Assembly (NCBI GenBank): GCA_021153265.1
Contig: JAGKTU010000001.1
Location: forward strand, 1 to 64,000
Length of the DNA: 64,000 nucleotides
Direction: 5' to 3'
Source: Clostridia bacterium
GTDB lineage: Bacteria > Bacillota > Clostridia > Oscillospirales > Oscillospiraceae
Shown here piece by piece: positions 1-8,810 of this stretch (position 1 is the first letter of the stretch; every line of letters begins with the position of its first letter). A program made the position numbers and the translations under genes. Under the pieces are notes generated by a model that was given only the letters and a program-made list of their open reading frames with translations, was not told where the DNA came from and did no database searches.

Positions 1-3000
1 TGCCGAAACCTTGCCATCCACGAACTTATACTCACCCATGTTCGCATAGTCGCCCTCGCAGCCGTAGTCTGCGCCGTTGATGTAACCAATGAGGTAGTAG
101 TCAAAGACATAATTGGGGTCTGATGTGCCGCAGGTGGCGCAGACACCGTCCACGAAGTTGTGGTCGGTAGCCGGGATGGACTCTGTATAGCTGCTGTTGC
201 AAGCGGAGCAGGTATAGGTACGGACACCGGCAGCTTTACAGCTGGGCTGGGTGGTGACAGCCGAGCTGTAATCATGACTGGCGGGAGCAACTTCGTTACC
301 TGTGTAGCTATGGCCACAGATGGTGCAGTTGTAGGTGGTGTAGCCGCCGGCGGTGCAGGTAGGCTTGGTTTCCACAGCGTTGTAGCTGTGGCTGCAGCCT
401 GTGCCGCAGACTGTACAAGTGCCATTCTCATAGCTGTGGCTGCCCAACTGGGCGTCCCGGTAGCGGTACAGCGTCTGGGATTCTACCTTCCGGGTGGAAG
501 AGGCGGTTACAGGGGTTTCAGACCAGGAAGACCAATCCGTCCAGCGTTCATAGGTGAACAACTTCTTGTAATTGGTGTACTTCTGCGCGTAGACCGTTAC
601 ATACCAGTACCACTCGGAGTTGGAGCAGCAGCTGCTATTCGGATTCAAGTAGCTGCCGTCGCCCGCATCATAATCAGCACAGTCGGAGGGCTTGGTGGTA
701 CTGTAGAAGGAGTGGAAGGTGGTGCAGTTTGCATTTCCGCCCTTGGTTGCGTAGGAATAGTAGGAATTATCCCAGCACCAATGGTAGTACAGGTAACCAA
801 TCACGGCATCGGAATTGACCACGGTCTTTGCGGTGGTGGTTTCGGATGCTGCAACCTTGGAACTCTTCTTGTTATAGGTGGTGTAGTTAGAGCTGGTGGT
901 GGAGAAGCCGGAAGGCCAGCTGTTGACGTACTTGACCGTGCCGGTGCCGGTCTGCTCCCAAGCACTGCTCTTGAGGGTATAGCCAGACATAGCGGTTTCG
1001 TAGGAGGTCTTGGTCTCGTAGTCGGAGTAGCGATACTGCTTTTTGGACTCGATCAGGCTCTCGTCCACGTCGGAGGGTTTGGTGGTGCTCCAGTCGGTCA
1101 GTCCATCATGATATTCGACGTAGGAATGTCCGCAATTACCGCAGGTATAGGTAGTCTTGGCATACTCTTGGCATGTGGCAGGGGTGGTGACGGAAGTATA
1201 GCTATGGTTGATCGCTGCGATGGCCTGGGTTTCGGTATCACCGCACTTGGAGCAGGTTCTCGTCTTACTTCCGGCAGTGGTACAGCCGGGTTTTGCAACT
1301 GTAGTCCAGTCGCCATAGCTGTGGCTGCCGGCAGCCAAGGCTGTCTTGACAATTTTGCCGCACTTGGAGCAGGATTGAATCTTGGTACCGCCCTCGGTGC
1401 AATCGGTAGCACCCACGGTAGTGGTGGTGTAAGAATGGGAGCAGGTGGATTGGTCCACAGAAGAAGGAATCACCATAAAGTATTCATTGACCAGTTCCAC
1501 TGTGCCGTTGTTGGATTTCAGGGTGGTGGCACCTTGGGTATAGTAGTTGGTGTAGCCAGCCGTGATCACATAGGTGTTGGCGCCCAGTTGGGGGAGGTTC
1601 ATCCAAGTGCCGTCATCAACGGCGCTGCCCTTCAGGGTATAGGGGTTGGAGGGAGCTGTGTCGGTAGCGCCGGTGACAGGCTCGCCATTGATGCCAAAGC
1701 CATCGTAAATATAGCAGGACACGGAGGTTAGCTTGTTGTATGTACTCTTGACTGTGCCGTTGACATAGAAGGTCGCGCCGCTCACATGTCCATTGGGGAT
1801 GGTATAGTCGGAAATGGAAATATCCGGTGTCAGCATTTTCACATATTCCGCTTCGCCGCCATAGATATAGCCGGTTTTACCGGAGGTCGTTTTGATGCGG
1901 TACCAATAGTTACCGTAGTGGTTTTGGAAAATACCGGTAGCGGTGTAGCTCTTGCCCACAGTAGCGGTTTCCAGGGTTTCAGAACCGTAGGTAGTGGATA
2001 CGCTGCAGGGCTGGGAGTTGATGGTTGCGCCTTCCAGGGTACACTTGATTTGGCAGTAAGAGGGATAATAGGTGCAGTTGGATTCCGCATATTCAAAGTT
2101 AGCGTTGTTCTTGGCATTGGTGGAATACGATGTAATATTGGACAATGCCGTCGTGTTGTACAGATTGATCAGACTGCCGGAGCCGTACTTGGTGCCGTCT
2201 CTGCCCATCATGCCCAGCTGGCGGTCAACAACGTAATAGCCCTTCGTGGTGCCTGTGGAAATGGTATTGAATGTCTTGCTATAGTAGTCAATGAAGACGT
2301 TGAAATTGATGCCCGCAACAACCTTCATGAACTGGTTGAACTCGTTGCCGGTGCCGGAGCCGCTGCCGATAACCTGACAGCCCGCAGACCAGGAGCCGCT
2401 GCCGCTATAGGCGGTATTGGTGGTACGGGTATGAATGTTAATACCGCTGGCGCCAAGAATTTGACCATTGGGATAGTTGGTTGGCGTGTAATAACCCTGG
2501 CCGACATTCACCTGAAACGCGCCATAGGGGCCGGTGTGGTTCCAGGTGTAGAAGGAGTAGATGCCGTCCATCAGCGTAGTGGAGCCGTTATGGGCAACAT
2601 TATAGGTACACCAAGTAGGGTCGTCAGGGATGGAGGAACAGTTCTCGCAGTAGTAAGGAATGTAGGCATTTCCGCTAGAGTCCAACTGAACCACGATTAC
2701 GACCGCCTGGTTGCGGGTAGTGCCATAGCCGCCGTAGGTATAGCCGTTCCAATAGTTATCAGAGCCACCCTCAAACATGAACACAACAGACAAGCCGTTG
2801 TTCAGGGTGTTTTGCAGGTTGGAGTTATTGTTGATGTAATAGCGCATCATGGTGTCGATGTAGTTGCGCGCAGTGCTGTTTGAAATAAAGCCGGAGCAGG
2901 TCAGCGAATTCAGATTGACCGCAGCCTCTGCTTCAACCGCATAGTGGAAGGGCAGCATGGTGAGCAGCAGGCAAAGAGCCAGAATGACAGCAAAGCTGCG

Positions 3001-3021
3001 CCGGGTTCTTATGTGACGCAT
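1..3021 (-). CDS. Large secreted surface protein with L,D-transpeptidase-like region and cysteine repeats (partial, C terminus outside window)
   Basis: From ATG 3021 the frame is open for all 1007 codons to the left edge, so the C terminus is missing. AGGAGG sits 6 nt before the start. Residues 1-34 form a signal peptide (basic start, hydrophobic core, Ala-rich end). The region around residues 60-240 contains GINIHTR (about 192-198) and SAGCQVI (211-217), which resemble the H...SxGCx signature of YkuD-type L,D-transpeptidase-like domains. An SH3-like stretch follows (about 335-395), then a probable beta-sandwich. Two blocks (about 527-641 and 860-965) carry repeats of the form HSY...TCT..G...Y.C..CG, common in Clostridia surface proteins. 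A cell-wall or extracellular role is inferred; catalytic activity is unproven. Codon use looks like its neighbours. Confidence 0.8.
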   Translation of the reverse strand, partial: MRHIRTRRSFAVILALCLLLTMLPFHYAVEAEAAVNLNSLTCSGFISNSTARNYIDTMMRYYINNNSNLQNTLNNGLSVVFMFEGGSDNYWNGYTYGGYGTTRNQAVVIVVQLDSSGNAYIPYYCENCSSIPDDPTWCTYNVAHNGSTTLMDGIYSFYTWNHTGPYGAFQVNVGQGYYTPTNYPNGQILGASGINIHTRTTNTAYSGSGSWSAGCQVIGSGSGTGNEFNQFMKVVAGINFNVFIDYYSKTFNTISTGTTKGYYVVDRQLGMMGRDGTKYGSGSLINLYNTTALSNITSYSTNAKNNANFEYAESNCTYYPSYCQIKCTLEGATINSQPCSVSTTYGSETLETATVGKSYTATGIFQNHYGNYWYRIKTTSGKTGYIYGGEAEYVKMLTPDISISDYTIPNGHVSGATFYVNGTVKSTYNKLTSVSCYIYDGFGINGEPVTGATDTAPSNPYTLKGSAVDDGTWMNLPQLGANTYVITAGYTNYYTQGATTLKSNNGTVELVNEYFMVIPSSVDQSTCSHSYTTTTVGATDCTEGGTKIQSCSKCGKIVKTALAAGSHSYGDWTTVAKPGCTTAGSKTRTCSKCGDTETQAIAAINHSYTSVTTPATCQEYAKTTYTCGNCGHSYVEYHDGLTDWSTTKPSDVDESLIESKKQYRYSDYETKTSYETAMSGYTLKSSAWEQTGTGTVKYVNSWPSGFSTTSSNYTTYNKKSSKVAASETTTAKTVVNSDAVIGYLYYHWCWDNSYYSYATKGGNANCTTFHSFYSTTKPSDCADYDAGDGSYLNPNSSCCSNSEWYWYVTVYAQKYTNYKKLFTYERWTDWSSWSETPVTASSTRKVESQTLYRYRDAQLGSHSYENGTCTVCGTGCSHSYNAVETKPTCTAGGYTTYNCTICGHSYTGNEVAPASHDYSSAVTTQPSCKAAGVRTYTCSACNSSYTESIPATDHNFVDGVCATCGTSDPNYVFDYYLIGYINGADYGCEGDYANMGEYKFVDGKVSA

Positions 3022-3115
3022 AATATTCCTCCTGTTTTCCGTCATGTTATTTACAGTTTTCTGACCGGTAACGCTCATACGCACGCATGAAGTAATACCG
3101 AAAATTTCCAGAATA

Positions 3116-3144
3116 ATTATACACCATCATTTATTGATAATCAA
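3116..3144 (-). promoter_or_regulatory. Sigma-A promoter of the surface protein gene
   Basis: On the minus strand TTGATT (3144-3139), a 17-nt spacer and TATAAT (3121-3116) lie about 95 nt before the ATG at 3021. Motif match only. Confidence 0.65.
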
Positions 3145-3162
3145 GTAAAGTTTCCCATTTTT

Positions 3163-3205
3163 CACAAAAGGAAATGTGCAGATGTCACAATCGGACATCT
3201 GCACA
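3163..3205 (-). terminator. Terminator of the HPr-kinase-like gene
   Basis: Perfect 12-bp arms (3175-3186 and 3194-3205) with a 7-nt loop, followed on the minus strand by an interrupted U tract. It lies just after the stop of the gene ending at 3223 and upstream of the promoter at 3116-3144. Confidence 0.7.
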
Positions 3206-3222
3206 AATAGCAGCTTTGAATT

Positions 3223-3960
3223 TTAGGAATTATGCATACCCTGATAGGAGACTTCCGCAGCCTCCGGGTCCATGTTACACTTGAGCAGATACACCGGCAC
3301 ATGCTGCAGCATCTTGTCGATCAGTTCCAAGGTCTTGGATACATCCTCAGTATTCTGAGGTCTGTGGCTCTGCTGCAGAATTGTGGGAAGAGCCATGGCA
3401 GCAGGCATGGGGCGGATGGAATTGTGCTCTCTGCGGGTCAAGATCGCTATGCCCTTCAGGCGCACCATCGTATTGGTGCTGATGCGGTGCTTGCCGTCCC
3501 AGGGAGTGCCGCAGACCCAGACACCATCATCCCGAATGCGAAGCAGAGGCTTATCGTCATTAACCATCACAGCCCGGTCGCCAAAACGATCACGCCACAA
3601 TCGGGTATGAGTGGATTTTCCCGTACCGCTCACAGCCGTAAACAAAAAACCTTCCTCATCCACCGCAATTGCGGAACCGTGGAGCAAAATCGTGTCATAA
3701 CGCAGCATTTCCTTGGCAATCTTGCGATATACTGCCAGTGTTTCCAAGTATGCGTCATGGAAGTCTGGGCGAGGCAGACCCTCTGCTTCATATTCCCGGT
3801 TGGCCTTTTCCCGTTCAAAATCAATATCTGCCTGCTTGATGCTTACAGAAAAATCCGGTGCGTCCTCGGTCAGATAATCTTGACAATACACACGGACAAA
3901 CGGAAACAAAGAAGAAACATGGATGCAAACATCCGCAAGAGAAATGTTAAAATTGGCCAT
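3223..3960 (-). CDS. HPr kinase-like / PEP carboxykinase-like P-loop protein
   Basis: A 245-residue protein. Residues 111-118 (SGTGKSTH) form a Walker A loop of the HprK/PEPCK-like type. The preceding LLHGSAI strand and the downstream VNDDKP segment (about 133-138) also match HprK-like nucleotide-binding folds. It lacks the N-terminal DRTGG-type domain of true HprK and is shorter, so it is not the PTS regulator. Relatives often sit beside PqqD-like or radical-SAM peptide-modification genes, but none is visible here. It is a single gene with its own promoter and terminator. The start has AGGAG 8 nt upstream. The substrate is unknown; an ATP-dependent phosphotransferase is the best guess. Confidence 0.75.
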   Translation of the reverse strand: MANFNISLADVCIHVSSLFPFVRVYCQDYLTEDAPDFSVSIKQADIDFEREKANREYEAEGLPRPDFHDAYLETLAVYRKIAKEMLRYDTILLHGSAIAVDEEGFLFTAVSGTGKSTHTRLWRDRFGDRAVMVNDDKPLLRIRDDGVWVCGTPWDGKHRISTNTMVRLKGIAILTRREHNSIRPMPAAMALPTILQQSHRPQNTEDVSKTLELIDKMLQHVPVYLLKCNMDPEAAEVSYQGMHNS

Positions 3961-4023
3961 TCGTTTTGCTCCTGGAGTTGTAGTCCCGGTTATTTTACAC
4001 TGCCGGGCGGTTCATACCATCTA

Positions 4024-4051
4024 AATATAGCAGATTTCCGGGAAAAAGCAA
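4024..4051 (-). promoter_or_regulatory. Probable promoter of the HPr-kinase-like gene
   Basis: Minus-strand TTGCTT (4051-4046), 16-nt spacer, TATATT (4029-4024), about 65 nt before the start at 3960. Confidence 0.45.
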
Positions 4052-4084
4052 CACATATTTCACCACTTCCCTGCCGCTGCGTTA

Positions 4085-4112
4085 TTGACAGATTGGCAGA
4101 TTCCATTATAAT
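4085..4112 (+). promoter_or_regulatory. Sigma-A promoter of the RNHCP gene
   Basis: TTGACA at 4085-4090, 16-nt spacer, TATAAT at 4107-4112; the gene starts at 4148. It is back to back with the promoter at 4024-4051. Confidence 0.75.
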
Positions 4113-4147
4113 GAGTCTATCGAGACTAATTGTAAAGGAAGAGCATT

Positions 4148-4600
4148 ATGAATCGGGAAAACAAGCGCAAGCAATACGAAAAAGGCTATTACAAAACCCA
4201 CGCCTGCGAAGAAAGTTTCACCTGCAAGAATTGCGGACGGCTGGTGGTGCCTGCCGGTGCCGGAAGTGACCACCGCAACCACTGCCCCAACTGTCTGCAC
4301 AGTCTGCATGTGGATATCGAACCCGGTGACCGGGAATCCGACTGCGGAAGTCTGATGGAACCTATTGCGGTTTGGGTTCGCAATAAGGGCGAATGGGCTA
4401 TTATCCACCGCTGCCGCCGCTGCGGCGAAATCAGCTCCAACCGGGTTCTGGCAGACGACAATCCCATGAAGCTGATGTCCATCGCCATGAAACCGCTGAC
4501 AAATCCCCCCTTCCCCATCGAGCGCATCGAGGAAATGACCGCTATGATGGGTGGTCAGGGCGAACTGCCGGAGATGTACAAAAAGAAGAACGAAGAATGA
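4148..4600 (+). CDS. RNHCP domain protein
   Basis: A 150-residue protein containing the family signature RNHCPNC (residues 47-53) and three Cys pairs (CKNC, CPNC, CRRC) that probably bind zinc. The RNHCP family is small, widespread in bacteria and of unknown biochemical role. The start is supported by AAGGAAG upstream. It is monocistronic, with its own promoter at 4085 and a terminator at 4609-4639. I infer a metal-binding, possibly nucleic-acid-associated protein and cannot say more. Confidence 0.85.
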   Translation: MNRENKRKQYEKGYYKTHACEESFTCKNCGRLVVPAGAGSDHRNHCPNCLHSLHVDIEPGDRESDCGSLMEPIAVWVRNKGEWAIIHRCRRCGEISSNRVLADDNPMKLMSIAMKPLTNPPFPIERIEEMTAMMGGQGELPEMYKKKNEE

Positions 4601-4608
4601 TTCAAAAC

Positions 4609-4639
4609 AAAGGAGAGGTAAGTGATTACCTCTCCTTTT
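4609..4639. terminator. Bidirectional terminator between convergent genes
   Basis: A 12-bp perfect stem (4609-4620 with 4627-4638) and a 6-nt loop. T-rich tracts follow on both strands, so it can serve the RNHCP gene and the amidase gene. Confidence 0.85.
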
Positions 4640-4642
4640 ATG

Positions 4643-5698
4643 TTATTGTGTTGCTTCGGGAGCACCGAAAATGTACAGATCCACGCCGTTGGCAATGCCC
4701 TGCACCATTTTATACTGGTAGGATTCCGTGGCCAGCAGCTTATCTTCTTCCGGGTTGCTCATGTAGCCCATCTCCACGATGGTCACAGGTACCTGACACC
4801 AGTTGATACCGCTCATCGTGTCCGTTTGCCAGACCTTCCGGCGCTGGCAGCCGGTAGCTTTCACCATTTCGTCCAAAACTGCCTCAGATAGCGCGTAGCT
4901 TTGGGGATGGAGTTCCCCATTGTAGGGGTTGTCGGGCGTCTGACAGATGGTCATGGCGCCTTTTAGGGTTTCATCCTCCGAGCCGTTGGCATGGATGCGG
5001 ATAAAGGCATCTGCTTTGGCATCGTTGGCGACCTTGGCGCGTTCCGAGTTGGGAATGTTCACATCGTGGGTGGTGCGAACCATGATGACCTCATAACCGC
5101 GGTATTCCAGTTCCTTCTGTAGCATCAGCGAAACCGTCAGATTCAGTTCATACTCCGCCAGACGTGTGGCCACGCCCTGCGTTCCGCTGGAAACCTTGGT
5201 CTTCATGGAGGAGGAACCGGGGCCCAGAGGCTCTTTTTCGTAGTTTCCCTTGCACTGATGACCGGCATCGATGACGATCACATATCCATTGGGTTCTGTA
5301 GCCTTCGCTCGCACATATTTGGAAGAAACATAGTAATCTCCGTCGCCCATACGGATGCGATACCAGCCATTTTCCTCACACAGAATCTCCACATCGGAAT
5401 GGGGGGGCAGTGTTGCGTGGACATCATAGTCCGTGGATGGGCCGGTGCGAACGTTCACTTCTCCGATGGTATAACCCGGGTAGGTTTGGGGTTCGGCGGG
5501 GGGAGTCGGTTCTTCTGTTTCGGTGGGCTCAGTAGGTTCTGCAGGTACAGAAGATGCTTCCAGTGCCTCGATCCGCTCTTCCAATCGCTCGATTTTCTCC
5601 AAGCAAGAACCGTCTTCGCAGCAATCACACTTACTGCAGCCGCACAGAAGAAGACATGTCATCAGCACCGGCATGCATATTGCCATGTATTTACGCAT
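4643..5698 (-). CDS. Lipoprotein N-acetylmuramoyl-L-alanine amidase with SH3 domain
   Basis: A 351-residue exported peptidoglycan hydrolase. It starts with a lipoprotein signal (lipobox LLCGC, Cys21), followed by a short coiled coil (about 30-50) and a PT/E-rich linker. Residues about 72-132 form a bacterial SH3 domain, and about 140-345 form an Amidase_3 domain. The zinc ligands are visible: His in VIDAGHQC, Glu in RLAEYELN and His in FIRIHANGS. The catalytic Glu is in VEMGYMSN. It should cut the MurNAc-L-Ala bond at the outer face of the membrane. The gene begins 2 nt after the stop of the zinc-ribbon membrane protein gene, so the two are translationally linked. Confidence 0.9.
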   Translation of the reverse strand: MRKYMAICMPVLMTCLLLCGCSKCDCCEDGSCLEKIERLEERIEALEASSVPAEPTEPTETEEPTPPAEPQTYPGYTIGEVNVRTGPSTDYDVHATLPPHSDVEILCEENGWYRIRMGDGDYYVSSKYVRAKATEPNGYVIVIDAGHQCKGNYEKEPLGPGSSSMKTKVSSGTQGVATRLAEYELNLTVSLMLQKELEYRGYEVIMVRTTHDVNIPNSERAKVANDAKADAFIRIHANGSEDETLKGAMTICQTPDNPYNGELHPQSYALSEAVLDEMVKATGCQRRKVWQTDTMSGINWCQVPVTIVEMGYMSNPEEDKLLATESYQYKMVQGIANGVDLYIFGAPEATQ

Positions 5699-5700
5699 GA

Positions 5701-6843
5701 TTACTTGTACCCCATCTCTTTTTCATAAGCACTGATAAGCTTGCGGTTGGCCTTTTCATACTTATTCATCAGGTCGTCCTCATGTTCATCGAAGTAAGAC
5801 GGCTCATAAGACGGAGAATACCAGTAGTATTGCTCGAAATACGCCTGCAGCTCTTTGTTTTTGAACTTCCGTCCGGCTTGTGCATAGCAGGCATTGCGGG
5901 CGTAATGGCATTGGTCCTCAGAAAAACCAACAATGTCCGAACGTTCAAAATACATACTGCCGCAATTTTCCATGAAGTACTCCAGCTTGGTCTGGGCAGG
6001 CTGGGTGGGCTGGGTCACAGGTTCGGTGGCTGCAGTGGCGGGAGGAGTGGTAGCCGCGGTTGTGGGTGCGGTGGTCTGGGAAGTACCTTCGTCGTCACCG
6101 GTGTCGGCAGGTCCGGTGCCATGATCGCCATTAGCAGCGGTGTTGTCCCCATCGATGACGTCATCGGCATCATCGTCATCGGAGTCCCGGTCTTTGTCAC
6201 GGTCTCTTCCGGAGTCCTCTGCTCCGAAAATATCAGGAAGTTCGATCAGATCCAGCTCAGAAGCCACCATAACCGCTGCCGCTCCGATCAGAAGCAGCAG
6301 GAGAATCACAAGGATCGCGGTCAGAACGGAGCCTTTCTTCTTCTTTGCCGGCCGTTCGTGCCTTTCATAGGGGATGTAATCCATATTCTCCACGGGAACA
6401 GGAGTACCCGGACGGCAGTAGGAACAGTAATCCTCGCCGGGCTCGCAGGGCATGCCGCAGCTTGCACAAACAGGGGGCTTCTCCTGTGTGTTCCGGCAAC
6501 TCACACAGTAAGTTTCACCCTGCCACACCGGGCTGCCACAGCGCAAACACGAAGCAACGGAAGACGAATTGATGGGCATTTCGATTTCATCATGCAAAGC
6601 CCGCTGCACCATATTGCCGGCTGTATTCTGCACAACGACCTGTTCAAAGTCATCGTCATCATCCCGGAGTTCAGGCACCTGCATCAGCAGTTCATCCGGC
6701 AGGCGGGTACCATCGACCGTGCAGAAGCGATCCCGGGTGGTCAAAACTTTGCCGCAAGTGGGACAGCATGGAAACGAATTGCCGCAGGCGACACAGAATT
6801 TGGAGTCGTCGCTGTTTTCAAAGTTACAAATGGGACATTTCAT
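5701..6843 (-). CDS. Zinc-ribbon membrane protein with disordered linker
   Basis: A 380-residue protein. The first 150 residues hold several treble-clef or zinc-ribbon pairs (CPIC/CVAC, CPTC, CLRCG/CVSC, CASCG/CSYC). A KKKKGS stop-transfer segment and one strongly hydrophobic helix (about 174-195) follow. Next come a stretch rich in Asp and Arg, a Thr/Pro linker (to about 285) and a small helical C-terminal domain rich in Tyr. This layout suggests cytoplasmic zinc ribbons, one membrane span and an extracytoplasmic domain. Function is unknown. It is cotranscribed with the amidase downstream, so a wall-linked role is plausible (inference). AGGAGG lies about 7 nt before the ATG. Confidence 0.75.
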   Translation of the reverse strand: MKCPICNFENSDDSKFCVACGNSFPCCPTCGKVLTTRDRFCTVDGTRLPDELLMQVPELRDDDDDFEQVVVQNTAGNMVQRALHDEIEMPINSSSVASCLRCGSPVWQGETYCVSCRNTQEKPPVCASCGMPCEPGEDYCSYCRPGTPVPVENMDYIPYERHERPAKKKKGSVLTAILVILLLLLIGAAAVMVASELDLIELPDIFGAEDSGRDRDKDRDSDDDDADDVIDGDNTAANGDHGTGPADTGDDEGTSQTTAPTTAATTPPATAATEPVTQPTQPAQTKLEYFMENCGSMYFERSDIVGFSEDQCHYARNACYAQAGRKFKNKELQAYFEQYYWYSPSYEPSYFDEHEDDLMNKYEKANRKLISAYEKEMGYK

Positions 6844-6923
6844 GGGCGCAACCTCCTTTTTTCATTATTTTAGCGAAGTTCCGATAGTTTGTCAATGTAA
6901 TCCCTATCCGCAAAGAAAGGATA

Positions 6924-6953
6924 TGACCGTGGGAACGGAAATTCCCACGGTCA
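6924..6953 (-). terminator. Hairpin after the kdgK gene
   Basis: Perfect 12-bp arms (6924-6935, 6942-6953) 17 nt after the kdgK stop. The following tract on the minus strand is only partly U-rich, so it may be a weak terminator or a 3'-end stabiliser. Confidence 0.55.
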
Positions 6954-6970
6954 TAATTATCAATGGAAGG

Positions 6971-7993
6971 TTATCTCTGGATACGGCCGCTGCCGTCGCC
7001 GCCTGCCAACTTCTCAACCTCGGCAACCGTGACCATGTTGTAGTCGCCGCCGATGGAGTGCTTCAGAGCAGAAGCTGCGACTGCAAACTCAACAGCTGCC
7101 TGCGTGTCCTTGCCGCTCAGCAGGGCATAGATCAGGCCGCCGCCGAAGGAGTCGCCGCCGCCCACGCGGTCGATGATATGCAGGTCATACTTCTTGGAGA
7201 AGCAGTAGTTCTCGCCGTCGTACAGCATAGCAGACCAGCCGTTATCGAAGGCAGAATGGCTCTCGCGCAGGGTGATGGCCACCTTCTCGAAGCCAAACTT
7301 ATCCGCCAGCTGCTTAGCCACGGACTTATAACCCTCGTGGTTGATGGTACCGCCATAGATATCGGTGGCCTCAGCCTCGATGCCGAAGACGTCCTTAGCA
7401 TCTTCTTCGTTGGAGATGCAGACGTCGATGTACTGAGCCAGATCGGTCATAGCGGCATTGGCCTGTGCACGAGTCCACAGCTTGCCACGGTAGTTCAGAT
7501 CACAGGAGATCTTGATGCCACGGGCCTTGGCTGCTTTACAGGCATCACGGCAAATCTCGACCACATTGGGGCCCAGTGCGGGAGTGATGCCGGTGAAGTG
7601 GAACCAGTCAGCGCCGTCAAAGATCTTGTCCCAGTCGAAGTCTTCAGGCTTGGCCAGCTGGATAGCGGAATTGGCGCGGTCATAGATGCAGACGGAGCCG
7701 CGCTGAGAAGCACCCTTCTCGTTGTAGTAGATACCGACGCGCTCGCCACCGCGAACGATCAGGGAGGTATCAACACCGTAACGGCGCAGAGAATTCACAG
7801 CGGCCTGGCCGATGGAATGAGCAGGCAGTTTGGAGACGAACGCGGCATCCATGCCGTAGTTAGCCAGAGAAACGGCAACGTTTGCCTCGCCGCCACCGAA
7901 GGTGAATTCTACGCTCTGAGCCTGAACGAAACGCTCATAATTGAAGGGCTGCAGGCGGAGCATCAGCTCGCCAAAGGTAATGATTCTTGCCAT
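6971..7993 (-). CDS. kdgK: 2-keto-3-deoxygluconate kinase (PfkB family)
   Basis: A 340-residue sugar kinase of the PfkB/ribokinase family. It has the N-terminal GGGEANVAVSLA glycine motif (about 33-44) and the C-terminal DRVGGGDSFGGG motif, which contains the catalytic Asp and anion hole. It would phosphorylate KDG to KDPG, which the aldolase encoded directly upstream splits. The gene starts 22 nt after the eda stop. The assignment as KDG kinase rests on this neighbour; related PfkB members act on other sugars. Confidence 0.85.
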   Translation of the reverse strand: MARIITFGELMLRLQPFNYERFVQAQSVEFTFGGGEANVAVSLANYGMDAAFVSKLPAHSIGQAAVNSLRRYGVDTSLIVRGGERVGIYYNEKGASQRGSVCIYDRANSAIQLAKPEDFDWDKIFDGADWFHFTGITPALGPNVVEICRDACKAAKARGIKISCDLNYRGKLWTRAQANAAMTDLAQYIDVCISNEEDAKDVFGIEAEATDIYGGTINHEGYKSVAKQLADKFGFEKVAITLRESHSAFDNGWSAMLYDGENYCFSKKYDLHIIDRVGGGDSFGGGLIYALLSGKDTQAAVEFAVAASALKHSIGGDYNMVTVAEVEKLAGGDGSGRIQR

Positions 7994-8015
7994 ATTTCTA
8001 TACTTCCTTTCTCAA

Positions 8016-8642
8016 TTAGCCCTTGGCCGCGGCACGAGCTTCTGCGCACAGAGCGGTGATCTTCTCCCAGTTACCCGCGGCAATGTCAGCCTTGGGGCAA
8101 ACCCAGCTGCCACCAACAGCGTGGATAAAGGGTGCATCGACATATTCCTTGATGTTGGCGGAATTGACGCCGCCGGTAGGCAGGAACTTCAGACCCACAA
8201 AGGGAGCGGACAGATTCTTCATGGCGTTTAAGCCGCCGTAGACATTGGCCGGGAAGAACTTGACCATCTTCAGGCCGTGCTTCAGAGCGGCCATGATCTC
8301 GGTGGGGGTAACGCAGCCGGGGGCAACGGGAATTCCGTTTTCCACACACCAGCCAACCACTTCATCAGAGAAGCCGGGAGAGACGATGAACTTAGCGCCC
8401 ATCCGGACAGCCAGCTTGGCCTGCTCCACATTGATGATGGTACCAGCACCTACCAGCACCTCAGGGCAGTTTTCAGCAACAGCCTTGATGCACTCGGGGG
8501 CGCAGGCAGTGCGGAAGGTGATCTCCATAGTGTCCACACCGCCATCTCGCATGGCCTTTGCAGTAGGGATGGCATCCTCAACCTTGTCCAGCACGACGAC
8601 GGGTACCACGATAGAGTTCGCGAGTCTGGTTAATACATCCAT
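8016..8642 (-). CDS. eda: KDPG/KHG aldolase
   Basis: A 208-residue class I aldolase. The Schiff-base Lys lies in KFFPANVYGG, the catalytic Glu in TMEITFRT, and the phosphate-binding part in LPTGGVN. The enzyme cleaves 2-keto-3-deoxy-6-phosphogluconate to pyruvate and glyceraldehyde 3-phosphate. The frame extends upstream to 8672, but AGGAGG 10 nt before ATG 8642 marks the likely start. A promoter at 8713-8740 drives an eda-kdgK operon. Confidence 0.92.
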   Translation of the reverse strand: MDVLTRLANSIVVPVVVLDKVEDAIPTAKAMRDGGVDTMEITFRTACAPECIKAVAENCPEVLVGAGTIINVEQAKLAVRMGAKFIVSPGFSDEVVGWCVENGIPVAPGCVTPTEIMAALKHGLKMVKFFPANVYGGLNAMKNLSAPFVGLKFLPTGGVNSANIKEYVDAPFIHAVGGSWVCPKADIAAGNWEKITALCAEARAAAKG

Positions 8643-8712
8643 TTCAGAAATTCCTCCTAAATTAATCAACACAAGCGGGGAATGGTCTCATAACGGACTA
8701 TTCATAAAGACA

Positions 8713-8740
8713 ATTATAGCAAAAGTGTCGTAAAAATCAA
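8713..8740 (-). promoter_or_regulatory. Promoter of the eda-kdgK operon
   Basis: Minus-strand TTGATT (8740-8735), 16-nt spacer, TATAAT (8718-8713). Just upstream, at 8752-8767, is a small inverted repeat CAAAAG-4-CTTTTG that could be an operator or the end of the GH2 transcript. Confidence 0.6.
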
Positions 8741-8810
8741 TTATCCTTGCTCAAAAGCTCACTTTTGTGGATTTTGTACAATTAATTCCCCTTCCATTGC
8801 ATCCGTTGGC

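Noticed and set aside
160..2883. Two long plus-strand open frames (160-1731 and 1786-2883) opposite the surface protein
   Set aside because: Their products are low-complexity Gly/Val/Ile strings in the exact mirror phase of the minus-strand gene, which has a signal peptide, ribosome site and promoter.
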